DNA from: Crocinitomicaceae bacterium
GTDB taxonomy: Bacteria > Bacteroidota > Bacteroidia > Flavobacteriales_D > Crocinitomicaceae
DNA length: 6,713 nucleotides
Assembly: GCA_013215515.1 (NCBI GenBank)
Contig: JABSPC010000668.1
Location: 1 to 6,713, forward strand
Direction of reading: 5' to 3'
Position 1 is the first letter of the stretch, and every line of letters begins with the position of its first letter. A program made the position numbers and the translations under genes. The notes below the pieces were generated by a model. That model was not told where the DNA came from and searched no databases. It saw nothing but the letters and a program-made list of their open reading frames with translations. Of this stretch, positions 1 through 6,555 are shown in pieces.

Positions 1-104
1 ACTTCGATTGTTACTTCTCCTTCACCAGGATTACACTGAGAATAAGATAAAGCCCCAATCATCGTTGTAGCAACGATTGACAAGAGCAATTTAATTGATT
101 TCAT
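1..104 (-). CDS. N-terminus of a secreted protein (partial, runs off left edge)
   Basis: Read on the minus strand from ATG at 104-102, the frame stays open to the window edge and gives 34 codons. The product starts MKSIKLLLSIVATTMIGALS, a short positive n-region followed by a hydrophobic stretch, then YSQCNPGEGEVTIEV. This is a convincing Sec signal peptide, with cleavage likely before or near the Gln-Cys. A mature start with Cys, then Gly/Glu and a beta-strand-like EVTIEV, resembles many Bacteroidota secreted proteins that end in a T9SS sorting domain, but that is a resemblance only. A lipoprotein is less likely because the residues before the Cys (SYSQ) are a poor lipobox. It lies downstream of the M36 peptidase in the same orientation, but a terminator separates them, so it probably has its own promoter in 105-200. 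Function cannot be assigned from the visible part. Confidence 0.8.
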   Translation of the reverse strand, partial: MKSIKLLLSIVATTMIGALSYSQCNPGEGEVTIE

Positions 105-200
105 AAGTTTAATTTAATAAAGTATAGCTCCACTAAGGTAGTTGACTATAGCGAGATAACCAGAATACAATTAACCGATTATTGGAAGCCCACGTGTAAT

Positions 201-239
201 AAAAAAACCCATCCTAAGCAATGCCTAAGACGGGTTTTT
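201..239 (-). terminator. Rho-independent terminator of the M36 peptidase gene
   Basis: Arms at 203-218 and 224-239 flank a 5-base loop, 18 bases beyond the peptidase stop codon. In the minus-strand RNA all 16 positions pair, three of them as G-U wobbles, and the stem is followed by a run of seven U (201-207 on the plus strand). In a plus-strand RNA the same three positions would be A-C mismatches, so the element is built for minus-strand transcription. Confidence 0.88.
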
Positions 240-256
240 CACTTTAATACAAGTCT

Positions 257-3200
257 TTAATTTTTTACGACCCTCACTCTAGCTGTAACTCCATTATCTG
301 CTGTTATTTCCAGAATATAAGTTCCACGTGCTCCTTTAAGAGTTAAGTCAATATTACTTGAAGATGCTATTTGTTTTACATCAATAATTTGTCCAAGTGC
401 ATTTGTAACTCGAATTTCTATATTCGAATATTCAGCACCTAAATCAATTGTAACATTTTGACTCGTTGGGTTTGGATACACATTAATATCCGTTCCAAAG
501 TTATTTTCAACAATACCTACAGCAATTATGCTCCTGCAAGCCGAAGTATCTGAACAACCACCCTCTGTAACGATTACTGCATAATCTCCATTAACAGTTG
601 CTGTAAACGTTTGGTTCGTTTCACCAGCAATTAAGCTGTAATTGTCATTACAATCAACCCAAGCATAAGATGTTGCCCCTGCCAAGTCAGCAGTCAAAGT
701 AACGTCATCAACTGAACTAATTGAAGCATCTGCGCTATTAATGATAAGCGTAAGTAATACAGTAGAATCACATCCTCCTGCATTCGTAAGAATCGTTTGG
801 TATTGACCACCTGTAGTATATGTCATTCCATTCGCTCCCCAAGTGTAGCTATTACACATTGTAGTGTTTTCTTGCGAACTAGACGTTTGATTAATAGTTA
901 AGTTCAATTCAACAATTGAATCACACCCATTAACGTTTTGATACGATTGAGAGAACAAACCACTACCAGTGTAAGTAATTCCATTTGCTGCCCAAGTATA
1001 TGAATCACATTCTACAACATTGTTTGTATTCGTTGGTGTGTCTGCAAAAATAGTTAAATCTAAAGTTGCAGTACTATCACACCCCATACTGTTTACAAGA
1101 ACTGTATTGTAAATTCCAGAAGTGGTATATGTTGTACCGTTTGCAGCCCAAGTGTATGTTTCACAAATTGAAACATTAGTTGAACTTACTGTTGGAACAG
1201 CTACGGTAAGATTTAAAGTAATGATTGAATCACATCCAGATCCTCCTACTAGTGTAACGCTATACATACCAGTAGTAGAGTACGTTGAACCATTCGTTGG
1301 CCATACATAACTTCCACAACTCGTTACTAAATCCTCACTCGATGAAGTAGCAGAAATAGTTAAGTTCAATGTTATTACCGAATCACATCCTGATACTGAT
1401 GTTAAATTAGCAACAGCAGATCCAGTTGAATTATAAGTTACACCATTTGCAGGCCAAGTATAATCAACACATGAACCAACGTTTTGAACTTGATTATAAG
1501 GATTGTTAATTGTAAGATCTAATGTTACAATTGAATCACATCCTTGTGAGTTAACCAAAGTTGTATTGTACATTCCAGTTGAACTGTACGTTTGACCATT
1601 TGTTGGCCAAGTATAATTAATACAATTTGAAGCTACATCTGTACTTGCGTTAGATTGTGTAATCGTTAAATCTAAATATGCTGTAGAATCACATCCGAAT
1701 GAATTCAATAAACTCACTGAAAACATTCCAGAAGAAGTGTATGTATTTCCATTCGCAGCCCAAGTATAAGTATCACATTGTGTAACGTTAGCCGTACTTG
1801 AAGAAGAATTAACAATTGTCAAGTCCAAAGTTGCGATTGAATCACATCCAGCACCGTTAACCAAAGTCACGTTGTAGATTCCATCCACAGAGTAAGTTTG
1901 ACCATTTGCTGCCCATGTGTAATCGTTACAGCTCGTTTCAACTAAAGTACTTGTAGTAGCTGGCTGAATCGTCAAGTTCAAAGTAGCTGTAGAATCACAA
2001 CCCGTTGAACTCAATAATACATGGCTGAACGAACCTGACGAAGTATACGTTGTTCCATTTGCAGACCATGTATAATTAGTACATGCATTTACACTTGCTG
2101 AACCAGTTACGTTAACCATTCCTGCAGGCATATCGAATGCTTCAGTTTGATCTGTTCTACTGTTAGCACTTCCTTGACTTGCTGAGTCACCTAAACCTCT
2201 ATTTGCAAACACATTCCAAATAAGACATTGGTTCGCTCCACCATTCAATAACATATCAGCTTGTAAAATTGCATCACGACCATCAACGAAACCAGGACCA
2301 CATGGTTGTAATTTCAATCCTTGAATTACAAGTTCCATTGCGATGTTGTTCCCTCCTGTTCCATTGTATAAATCTGTATCGTAACCATATGCGTCGATTA
2401 ATGCCCAAGATAGATCCCAAAGCATCGTACACCAAACAAATCCAATACCGTGAGGCTCGGAAATATTAGTTGGGAATCCAGTACCGTCCCAATTAGTAGC
2501 ATCATATGTAAAATTGTTTACAGCAATATCTGTGTTGTAAGGAACCGGACGAATACCGAACCCACTTGGAGTTTCACCTGTTACAAATGTTCCTATACCT
2601 CTATTATCAGTAGCTAAATCTCCCGGCTCAATAGTAAGCATCAAACCGAACCAATCTGACCATCCCTCACCCATTTGTTCTGAGTTGTTTAAACAGCCAG
2701 AGTTACCTGCACCACCCGTTAAACGTGTAGAGATTCCGTGTCCATATTCATGAGAGATAATACCATTGTCCAAGTCTCCATCCAACGCCCAAGCTTGCGC
2801 ATCTACGATAGTACCGTTTAAAGTTCCAGCTTCAATAGCAGCAATCATTGCTTCACCATCAGCATAACTTACCATAATCGCAGGAATAGTAATTGAAGGT
2901 TGCGTACCTCCCATAGTGATTGGTGGTGCTCCAACAACATTGTTTACCATTATTACTGCTGCAGCTCCAGCATTTTGAGCATTCTGAACCTTATCAACGA
3001 AAAGGCAATCACCTCTTCTGATTATACAGATATTTCCAGATAATGCACCTCCATTAACAGCAGGTTCACAAGCGTCATAATCTTCAATTCCTGCATTGTC
3101 ATCATAAATAATTATGTTTGTTGTTAAAGGAATAATTGGAACCGGTCCACCGAATTGTGCCGGCAATGCCATATAGGCACCTGCGAGTGGTCCTGCAGTA

Positions 3201-4459
3201 TTAATCGTTAACAAATCTGCTGGCGCATCCCATAAATACATTTGCATTCTAGGGTTTTGGCCATCTACAGGAGTTGCGAAGTTGGCATTATTTGTTCCAG
3301 AACCATCTTGTGCATCTGCGTAAACTTCATCTGAACTTAATCCACCATTCGCGTACGAATTTGCCTGAAAGTTCCCACTCGCTTCATCGAAACCATAATG
3401 GTACCAAACGTCGTGCATTATATTGTTCATATAGAACAAGTTTGTAATTGACGCATCCCAATATAAATTCGCTGCTTGATTTTGATTTAGCGGATAATCG
3501 AAACTTAAAGAAGCCCCAGCGTCTGGCCAATAACCCGTTCCATTATTTGCGTTTTCATCTTCGTATGCACGAACATTATTCCCTCTTGTAACAGTATATT
3601 CATTTCCAGCTGCCCCACTGATATCATGCCATCCCCAAGGAGAAGCTGTTGCATCAGAAGGTCCAACTACTAAAGTTCTTGGTCCGTGGTTTGGGCTCTC
3701 CGTTGGGATTGCATAAACGCGGTACTCATCAGTCCCGGGAGGTGGCGCTGGTGCCGCTACAGGACTTCCAGCTGGAATGCTCGCTACAAAGTGCGGTCCA
3801 GGTGTATAAGAGTTTTGGGCATAACCATCACTATCGAAATCACATGAGACTACCCAATCTCCTTTATTAATTTCTTTTCCTGTCGTAGCATCTATTCGAA
3901 TACTCCACCAGTGTTCACCAGAAAGTTCGTAAATACTTAAATCCCATGCGAGTTTAATAACGTCTCCGTCTGGAACGTATACTAATTTAACGGGTATGTC
4001 TTCTTGTGACATTGATCCCTTTTCATAGAGAGAAACACCGTTTTCAGTATTTATCAATTTGGCAAAAGACGTTTGTTCAATACCCAGTGCTTTACAAGCA
4101 GCTGAAATTGCTTCAACTTGATTAATACTATATTTTGAAGTATTAATCTTTCCCGCAACATCATTAATCAGTCTATTCCCACCAAGGACAATTCCATTTT
4201 CGCTAATTGCAAAATTAGCTATAGCATTGAAAACTTCAATGTCGTTATGTGTTTGTAATAAATAGACATAGCTAAGATTGGAGCTTTTGTCTTCATGTTG
4301 ATTGTAGATCTTCCAGTTTGTGGCATCGGATCTAGTAATTCCTAAGTCTTTGCTGTGATCGCTGAGATAATTTTGAATTTGCGATTTGTAGTCTTGGGCA
4401 AAAGAATTTAGTCCAAGCGCAACTAGGGCAAAGAAAAGGTTTAGAGCTTTCTTTTTCAT
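257..4459 (-). CDS. T9SS-dependent M36 (fungalysin-type) metallopeptidase with PA domain and nine C-terminal repeats
   Basis: This 1400-residue secreted zinc endopeptidase should act outside the cell or on its surface. In order: signal peptide (1-21, MKKKALNLFFALVALG then NSFA-Q); FTP-like propeptide (about 23-130); a Pro/Ala-rich linker near 225-240; and the M36 catalytic domain (about 245-780). The catalytic domain carries the family signature NNIMHDVWYHYGFDE (H349), zinc motif HEYGH (H570, E571, H574) and third ligand E598 in MGEGWSDWFG. A PA (protease-associated) domain of about 430-547 is inserted before HEXXH and may control substrate access. Residues 787-1246 are nine tandem repeats, followed by a beta-rich segment (about 1250-1315) and a type A T9SS tail with VYPNP at 1327-1331 and C-terminal ARVRVVKN. 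Start choice: the frame opens 21 codons earlier, at 4522, but only the ATG at 4459 puts a proper signal peptide first. The key catalytic residues are intact. The natural substrate is unknown. Confidence 0.95.
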   Translation of the reverse strand: MKKKALNLFFALVALGLNSFAQDYKSQIQNYLSDHSKDLGITRSDATNWKIYNQHEDKSSNLSYVYLLQTHNDIEVFNAIANFAISENGIVLGGNRLINDVAGKINTSKYSINQVEAISAACKALGIEQTSFAKLINTENGVSLYEKGSMSQEDIPVKLVYVPDGDVIKLAWDLSIYELSGEHWWSIRIDATTGKEINKGDWVVSCDFDSDGYAQNSYTPGPHFVASIPAGSPVAAPAPPPGTDEYRVYAIPTESPNHGPRTLVVGPSDATASPWGWHDISGAAGNEYTVTRGNNVRAYEDENANNGTGYWPDAGASLSFDYPLNQNQAANLYWDASITNLFYMNNIMHDVWYHYGFDEASGNFQANSYANGGLSSDEVYADAQDGSGTNNANFATPVDGQNPRMQMYLWDAPADLLTINTAGPLAGAYMALPAQFGGPVPIIPLTTNIIIYDDNAGIEDYDACEPAVNGGALSGNICIIRRGDCLFVDKVQNAQNAGAAAVIMVNNVVGAPPITMGGTQPSITIPAIMVSYADGEAMIAAIEAGTLNGTIVDAQAWALDGDLDNGIISHEYGHGISTRLTGGAGNSGCLNNSEQMGEGWSDWFGLMLTIEPGDLATDNRGIGTFVTGETPSGFGIRPVPYNTDIAVNNFTYDATNWDGTGFPTNISEPHGIGFVWCTMLWDLSWALIDAYGYDTDLYNGTGGNNIAMELVIQGLKLQPCGPGFVDGRDAILQADMLLNGGANQCLIWNVFANRGLGDSASQGSANSRTDQTEAFDMPAGMVNVTGSASVNACTNYTWSANGTTYTSSGSFSHVLLSSTGCDSTATLNLTIQPATTSTLVETSCNDYTWAANGQTYSVDGIYNVTLVNGAGCDSIATLDLTIVNSSSSTANVTQCDTYTWAANGNTYTSSGMFSVSLLNSFGCDSTAYLDLTITQSNASTDVASNCINYTWPTNGQTYSSTGMYNTTLVNSQGCDSIVTLDLTINNPYNQVQNVGSCVDYTWPANGVTYNSTGSAVANLTSVSGCDSVITLNLTISATSSSEDLVTSCGSYVWPTNGSTYSTTGMYSVTLVGGSGCDSIITLNLTVAVPTVSSTNVSICETYTWAANGTTYTTSGIYNTVLVNSMGCDSTATLDLTIFADTPTNTNNVVECDSYTWAANGITYTGSGLFSQSYQNVNGCDSIVELNLTINQTSSSQENTTMCNSYTWGANGMTYTTGGQYQTILTNAGGCDSTVLLTLIINSADASISSVDDVTLTADLAGATSYAWVDCNDNYSLIAGETNQTFTATVNGDYAVIVTEGGCSDTSACRSIIAVGIVENNFGTDINVYPNPTSQNVTIDLGAEYSNIEIRVTNALGQIIDVKQIASSSNIDLTLKGARGTYILEITADNGVTARVRVVKN
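722..2101 (-). repeat. Nine tandem 153-base coding repeats (51 residues each) in the M36 peptidase
   Basis: The Gly-Cys-Asp-Ser codons recur at 1991, 1838, 1685, 1532, 1379, 1226, 1073, 917 and 764. The period is therefore exactly 153 bases except for one 156-base step after copy 7. The protein unit is C-x-x-Y-T-W-x-x-NG-x-T-Y, then SG and hydrophobic strands, then GCDS, then L-x-LTI and a Ser/Thr/Asn-rich linker. Each copy has two Cys 28 residues apart, which could form a disulphide after export. The copies differ at DNA level, so the array is old and under protein-level constraint and not a recent slippage product. A stalk or adhesive role is inference. Confidence 0.93.
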
Positions 4460-4668
4460 AAGTTCAGAGTAATTAATAACACCAATCTGGCACATTGAAT
4501 GCAACTGCAAGAAGGCAGTCAAGTATCACGAAGTAAATCGTACCAAATACGATGATAACAGTTATATAGTTTTAGCTTCCCTTAAAAATACTCTTTTTAG
4601 ATGACTTAATAGACTGCTCGCCTAATAAGCTATGTCATTAACACTCTGTTTCCCTGACTAAATAGGCC

Positions 4669-5106
4669 TTACGTGACATTAAAATAAATCCAAGTGAGCA
4701 CTAAATAACGAGCGAATTTGCCAATCAGCATCATGATAGCCAATGAAATGAACTTAACTCTAAAAAAACCAAGTACGGCTACCATAGGATCACCTACAAT
4801 AGGAACCCATGAAATCAACCCAAGGTAAGCCCCCCACTTTCCAAAACGTATTTCCCATTTGTCTATCCTTTTCTCATTGAGTTTGAATCGTTTAATAATA
4901 TAGTCGGAGTGACTATAATAACCTATAAAGTAATTGGTTAGTCCACCAAGTAAATTTCCCAACGTTGCTATTATTAATACTGGCGCCACCGACATCCCAG
5001 CACTATACGCCCCGATCACAGTTACTTCTGAAGGAAACGGAACTATTGTAGCTGCAAAAAAGGTAGCGAGAAACAAGCCTATATATCCAAATTCTATGAA
5101 TTCCAC
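4669..5106 (-). CDS. YqaA-type VTT/DedA-like small membrane protein
   Basis: This 145-residue integral inner-membrane protein is close in length to E. coli YqaA (about 142) and shares its landmarks. They are an N-terminal hydrophobic stretch with P-F-P-S-E (23-27), GNLLGGLTN (50-58), a charged middle segment (about 65-90), SWVPIVGDP (99-107) and GKFARY (129-134). The PFPSE and GD motifs correspond to the re-entrant loops of the VTT (SNARE-associated/DedA) superfamily. Several relatives in that superfamily move lipids across membranes, but the substrate of YqaA proteins is not established to my knowledge. The start codon is GTG (5106-5104): an in-frame TGA lies four codons upstream and the next in-frame ATG is residue 38, inside the domain. 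A TACTTTTA sequence about 20 bases upstream (minus strand) is one base from the Bacteroidota -7 consensus. It lies 209 bases upstream of the M36 gene, so a shared transcript is doubtful. Confidence 0.85.
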   Translation of the reverse strand: MEFIEFGYIGLFLATFFAATIVPFPSEVTVIGAYSAGMSVAPVLIIATLGNLLGGLTNYFIGYYSHSDYIIKRFKLNEKRIDKWEIRFGKWGAYLGLISWVPIVGDPMVAVLGFFRVKFISLAIMMLIGKFARYLVLTWIYFNVT

Positions 5107-5161
5107 AGTATAATAATTTCAGGCTAAAAGTATAAAAATCAAAAGCTAAACTGACATCTAA

Positions 5162-5315
5162 TCTTTTTTCGGAATTCACGACTACATTATTTTAGCTAGC
5201 GGAATCACGTACTGAGAACAGGCCTGATCTGTTCCACGATGCTTTAAAAAAGAAAGGAGCATTTCTTACTTCAGATAATAATGGAGCCGTTCTCTTTTTC
5301 CAAGTGCAAAAATAG
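5162..5315 (+). pseudogene. Frameshifted C-terminal remnant of a lost gene
   Basis: Two adjoining open stretches in different frames read as one protein tail. Frame one (5162-5209) gives ...GIHDYIILASGIT and then hits TGA at 5213-5215. Shifting by one base at about 5210 continues as TENRPDLFHDALKKKG, then AFLTSDNNGAVLFFQVQK and a TAG stop at 5313-5315. The joined sequence has ordinary amino-acid composition and alternating helix and strand character, unlike random intergenic translation. Upstream, an in-frame TAA (5159-5161) and the divergent YqaA-like gene leave no room for the rest of the gene, so it is truncated at the 5' end as well. I cannot name the family with confidence; the tail is vaguely like the C-terminus of a small acyltransferase-type protein. 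A sequencing error could explain the frameshift but not the missing 5' part. Confidence 0.6.
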
Positions 5316-5321
5316 AAAGAG

Positions 5322-5351
5322 GTGGCGGCCTAGATGGGTTTTGTATATTTG
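5322..5351 (+). promoter_or_regulatory. Probable Bacteroidota-type promoter for the PIG-L operon
   Basis: TATATTTG at 5344-5351 matches the Bacteroidota -7 consensus TAnnTTTG at all fixed positions. GTG at 5322-5324 sits 19 bases upstream, where the -33 TTG is expected (two of three bases match). Transcription would then start near 5357, giving a short leader before the ATG at 5373. Confidence 0.5.
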
Positions 5352-5372
5352 GAGAAAATTAGTTTGATTTCA

Positions 5373-6089
5373 ATGAAAACGCTCTACATATTCCCCCATC
5401 CGGATGATGAATCTTTCGGTCCTGCTCCTGTTATTTACAGACAAATTCAGAACAACGAAGAAGCACATTTGTTGACTTTCACTAAAGGTGGAGCAACAAA
5501 AAGGAGGTTCAAGCACAAGCTTTCGGTTGAGGAAATGGGTGAAGTTCGTTTTAAAGAAATGCAAGCGGTTGAAAAAGTTATTGGACTGAGTTCCATGCAT
5601 GTTTACGATTTCGAAGATGGAGGAATGGCACATACAGATCCGCGAGATATCGAGCATGTAATCAAGAAGCACATCGACGAAATAAAGCCGGATGTTATTG
5701 TTACTTACCCGATTCACGGGGTTAGCATGCACCACGATCACTTGGCCTGTCACGCAATAGTAAAAAGACTCTTTTGTGAGCTTAGAGAACAAGCGAAGTA
5801 TTCATTTTTGAAGCGATTGGCATTCTTTACTTTAAGCCCTGTTACGGATAGTCCAGAAAAAGGAGGGAATGCTAACGTTCAATCTTCGAAAGAAAAACAC
5901 ATTGATTGCGTTGTCAATTTAACTCAGGATGAAAGGGATAAGTTAAAGGAGGCTTTGTATTGCTATGAATCTTTTATCGACATTATTGAATCTACGGGTG
6001 TCATTGATCGTATTGGAGATAAAGTCTACTTTGAATTCTTTGATGAAAATTACGAAACACCAGTTGGAGAACTTACACACGGACTATAA
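5373..6089 (+). CDS. PIG-L family zinc-dependent deacetylase
   Basis: This 238-residue protein of the PIG-L/LmbE family removes acetyl groups from N-acetylglucosamine-type sugars or related conjugates; the family includes BshB of bacillithiol synthesis. The first motif, FPHPDDESFG (7-16), supplies zinc ligands H9 and D12 and the catalytic base D11. GEVRFKEMQAV is the usual helix motif, and YPIHGVSMHHDHLACHA gives H120 and zinc ligand H123 in the position of the family HxDH motif. It has no signal peptide, so it should be cytoplasmic. Start choice: ATG at 5373 puts the first beta strand (KTLYIFPHPDD) at the N-terminus as is normal; an in-frame ATG at 5334 would lie upstream of the likely promoter. 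The 82-residue gene follows after 12 bases. The exact substrate cannot be read from sequence. With no bacillithiol partner (bshA or bshC) visible in this window, I do not call it bshB. Confidence 0.92.
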   Translation: MKTLYIFPHPDDESFGPAPVIYRQIQNNEEAHLLTFTKGGATKRRFKHKLSVEEMGEVRFKEMQAVEKVIGLSSMHVYDFEDGGMAHTDPRDIEHVIKKHIDEIKPDVIVTYPIHGVSMHHDHLACHAIVKRLFCELREQAKYSFLKRLAFFTLSPVTDSPEKGGNANVQSSKEKHIDCVVNLTQDERDKLKEALYCYESFIDIIESTGVIDRIGDKVYFEFFDENYETPVGELTHGL

Positions 6090-6101
6090 TTAAATCAAAC
6101 T

Positions 6102-6350
6102 ATGCCTGTACTTAAAAAGTTAGACAATGAATTATTGATTTACGAAGAGTCTGCCCTATCCATTCTTGTGGCGATTCGAAAAGCGGATCAAAAAATAATT
6201 AAGAAGTACTGGAAATCAAAGGATAAATCAAAAGAAGAACAGATGATTTCGGGGTTTCCATTTATTCAAACAGAAGAACAAGATTCATTGAAGATTGATT
6301 TCACGAAGGAGGTTGAATATGAGATTGTGAACTTGAAAAAATTTGATTGA
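6102..6350 (+). CDS. Small hypothetical protein co-transcribed with the PIG-L gene
   Basis: This 82-residue protein is not recognised. It is charged and Lys/Glu-rich, with no signal peptide, membrane segment or cysteine. It starts MPVLKKLDNELLIYEESALS, suggesting a short strand followed by a helix (about 15-45), then a Lys-rich stretch (KKYWKSKDKSKEEQ) and a C-terminal part with strand-like DSLKIDF and VEYEIVNL. The start is ATG at 6102, 12 bases after the PIG-L stop, with no terminator between, so the two are probably translated from one mRNA. The spacing and base composition match those of a real gene. The even mix of predicted helix and strand suggests a small folded cytoplasmic protein. 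A link to the deacetylase is only inferred from the neighbourhood. Confidence 0.72.
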   Translation: MPVLKKLDNELLIYEESALSILVAIRKADQKIIKKYWKSKDKSKEEQMISGFPFIQTEEQDSLKIDFTKEVEYEIVNLKKFD

Positions 6351-6359
6351 TCAAATTTT
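6338..6359 (+). terminator. Perfect AT-rich palindrome, possible terminator of the PIG-L operon
   Basis: Arms at 6338-6347 and 6350-6359 (AAAATTTGAT and its exact complement) form a 10-base stem around two bases, in practice a 9-base stem with a 4-base loop. The right arm ends in TTTT. It spans the stop codon of the 82-residue gene. The stem has only one G-C pair per arm, so it is weak for an intrinsic terminator. Confidence 0.4.
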
Positions 6360-6397
6360 CGATTGTTCGAATGTTCGATAATTAGATTGTTCGAACG
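6358..6397. repeat. Five tandem octamers of the TTCGATTG type
   Basis: Units begin at 6358, 6366, 6374, 6382 and 6390, each eight bases: TTCGATTG, TTCGAATG, TTCGATAA, TTAGATTG, TTCGAACG. Three units differ from the first by one or two bases, and the third differs in its last two. The array is intergenic and ends sharply at 6397. The remaining 158 bases up to the insertion sequence (6398-6555) hold nothing I can name. Confidence 0.7.
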
Positions 6398-6555
6398 GTC
6401 CTGTAATCATATAAAGTCGAAACTGGCAGTGCTTGAGATCCAGATATAGCTACTCTAATTCCGTAATTACAATATAATCTGCATGGCTTGGGGGATAATT
6501 CAAATTAAGTAAATCCGTAATTTAGATTCAATTAATACTAAGGTTGTGCGTTTTA

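Noticed and set aside
61..77. Perfect 7-base inverted repeat with 3-base loop
   Set aside because: It falls in signal-peptide codons of the leftmost gene and has no T-run or other regulatory sign; coincidence is likely.
1122..1310. Plus-strand open frame of 62 codons
   Set aside because: It lies wholly inside the repeat region of the M36 gene on the other strand; repetitive coding DNA readily leaves an open antisense frame.
2269..2469. Plus-strand open frame of 66 codons
   Set aside because: Antisense to the conserved M36 catalytic domain, with unusual composition (many His, Arg and Cys).
3649..3870. Plus-strand open frame of 73 codons
   Set aside because: Antisense to the M36 linker and early catalytic domain, with no protein-like pattern.
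4460..4522. 21-codon N-terminal extension of the M36 peptidase
   Set aside because: It would place non-signal residues (MTAFLQLHSM...) before a perfect signal peptide.
4537..4557. Short inverted repeat ATCGT...ACGAT upstream of the M36 gene, considered as an operator
   Set aside because: Only five bases per arm, with no recognisable promoter beside it; too weak to call.
5370..5792. Minus-strand open frame of 140 codons
   Set aside because: Antisense to the first half of the PIG-L gene, whose family motifs are unmistakable.
5373..6350. Possible bacillithiol biosynthesis operon
   Set aside because: Only the PIG-L motif supports it; the 82-residue neighbour is not a known bacillithiol enzyme and no bshA or bshC is in view.
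6398..6540. Short minus-strand protein-like stretches (e.g. LNYPPSHADYIVITELE), considered as an interrupted gene
   Set aside because: Each frame is open for fewer than 40 codons with no start and no family I can recognise; noted only as a possibility under the insertion-sequence finding.
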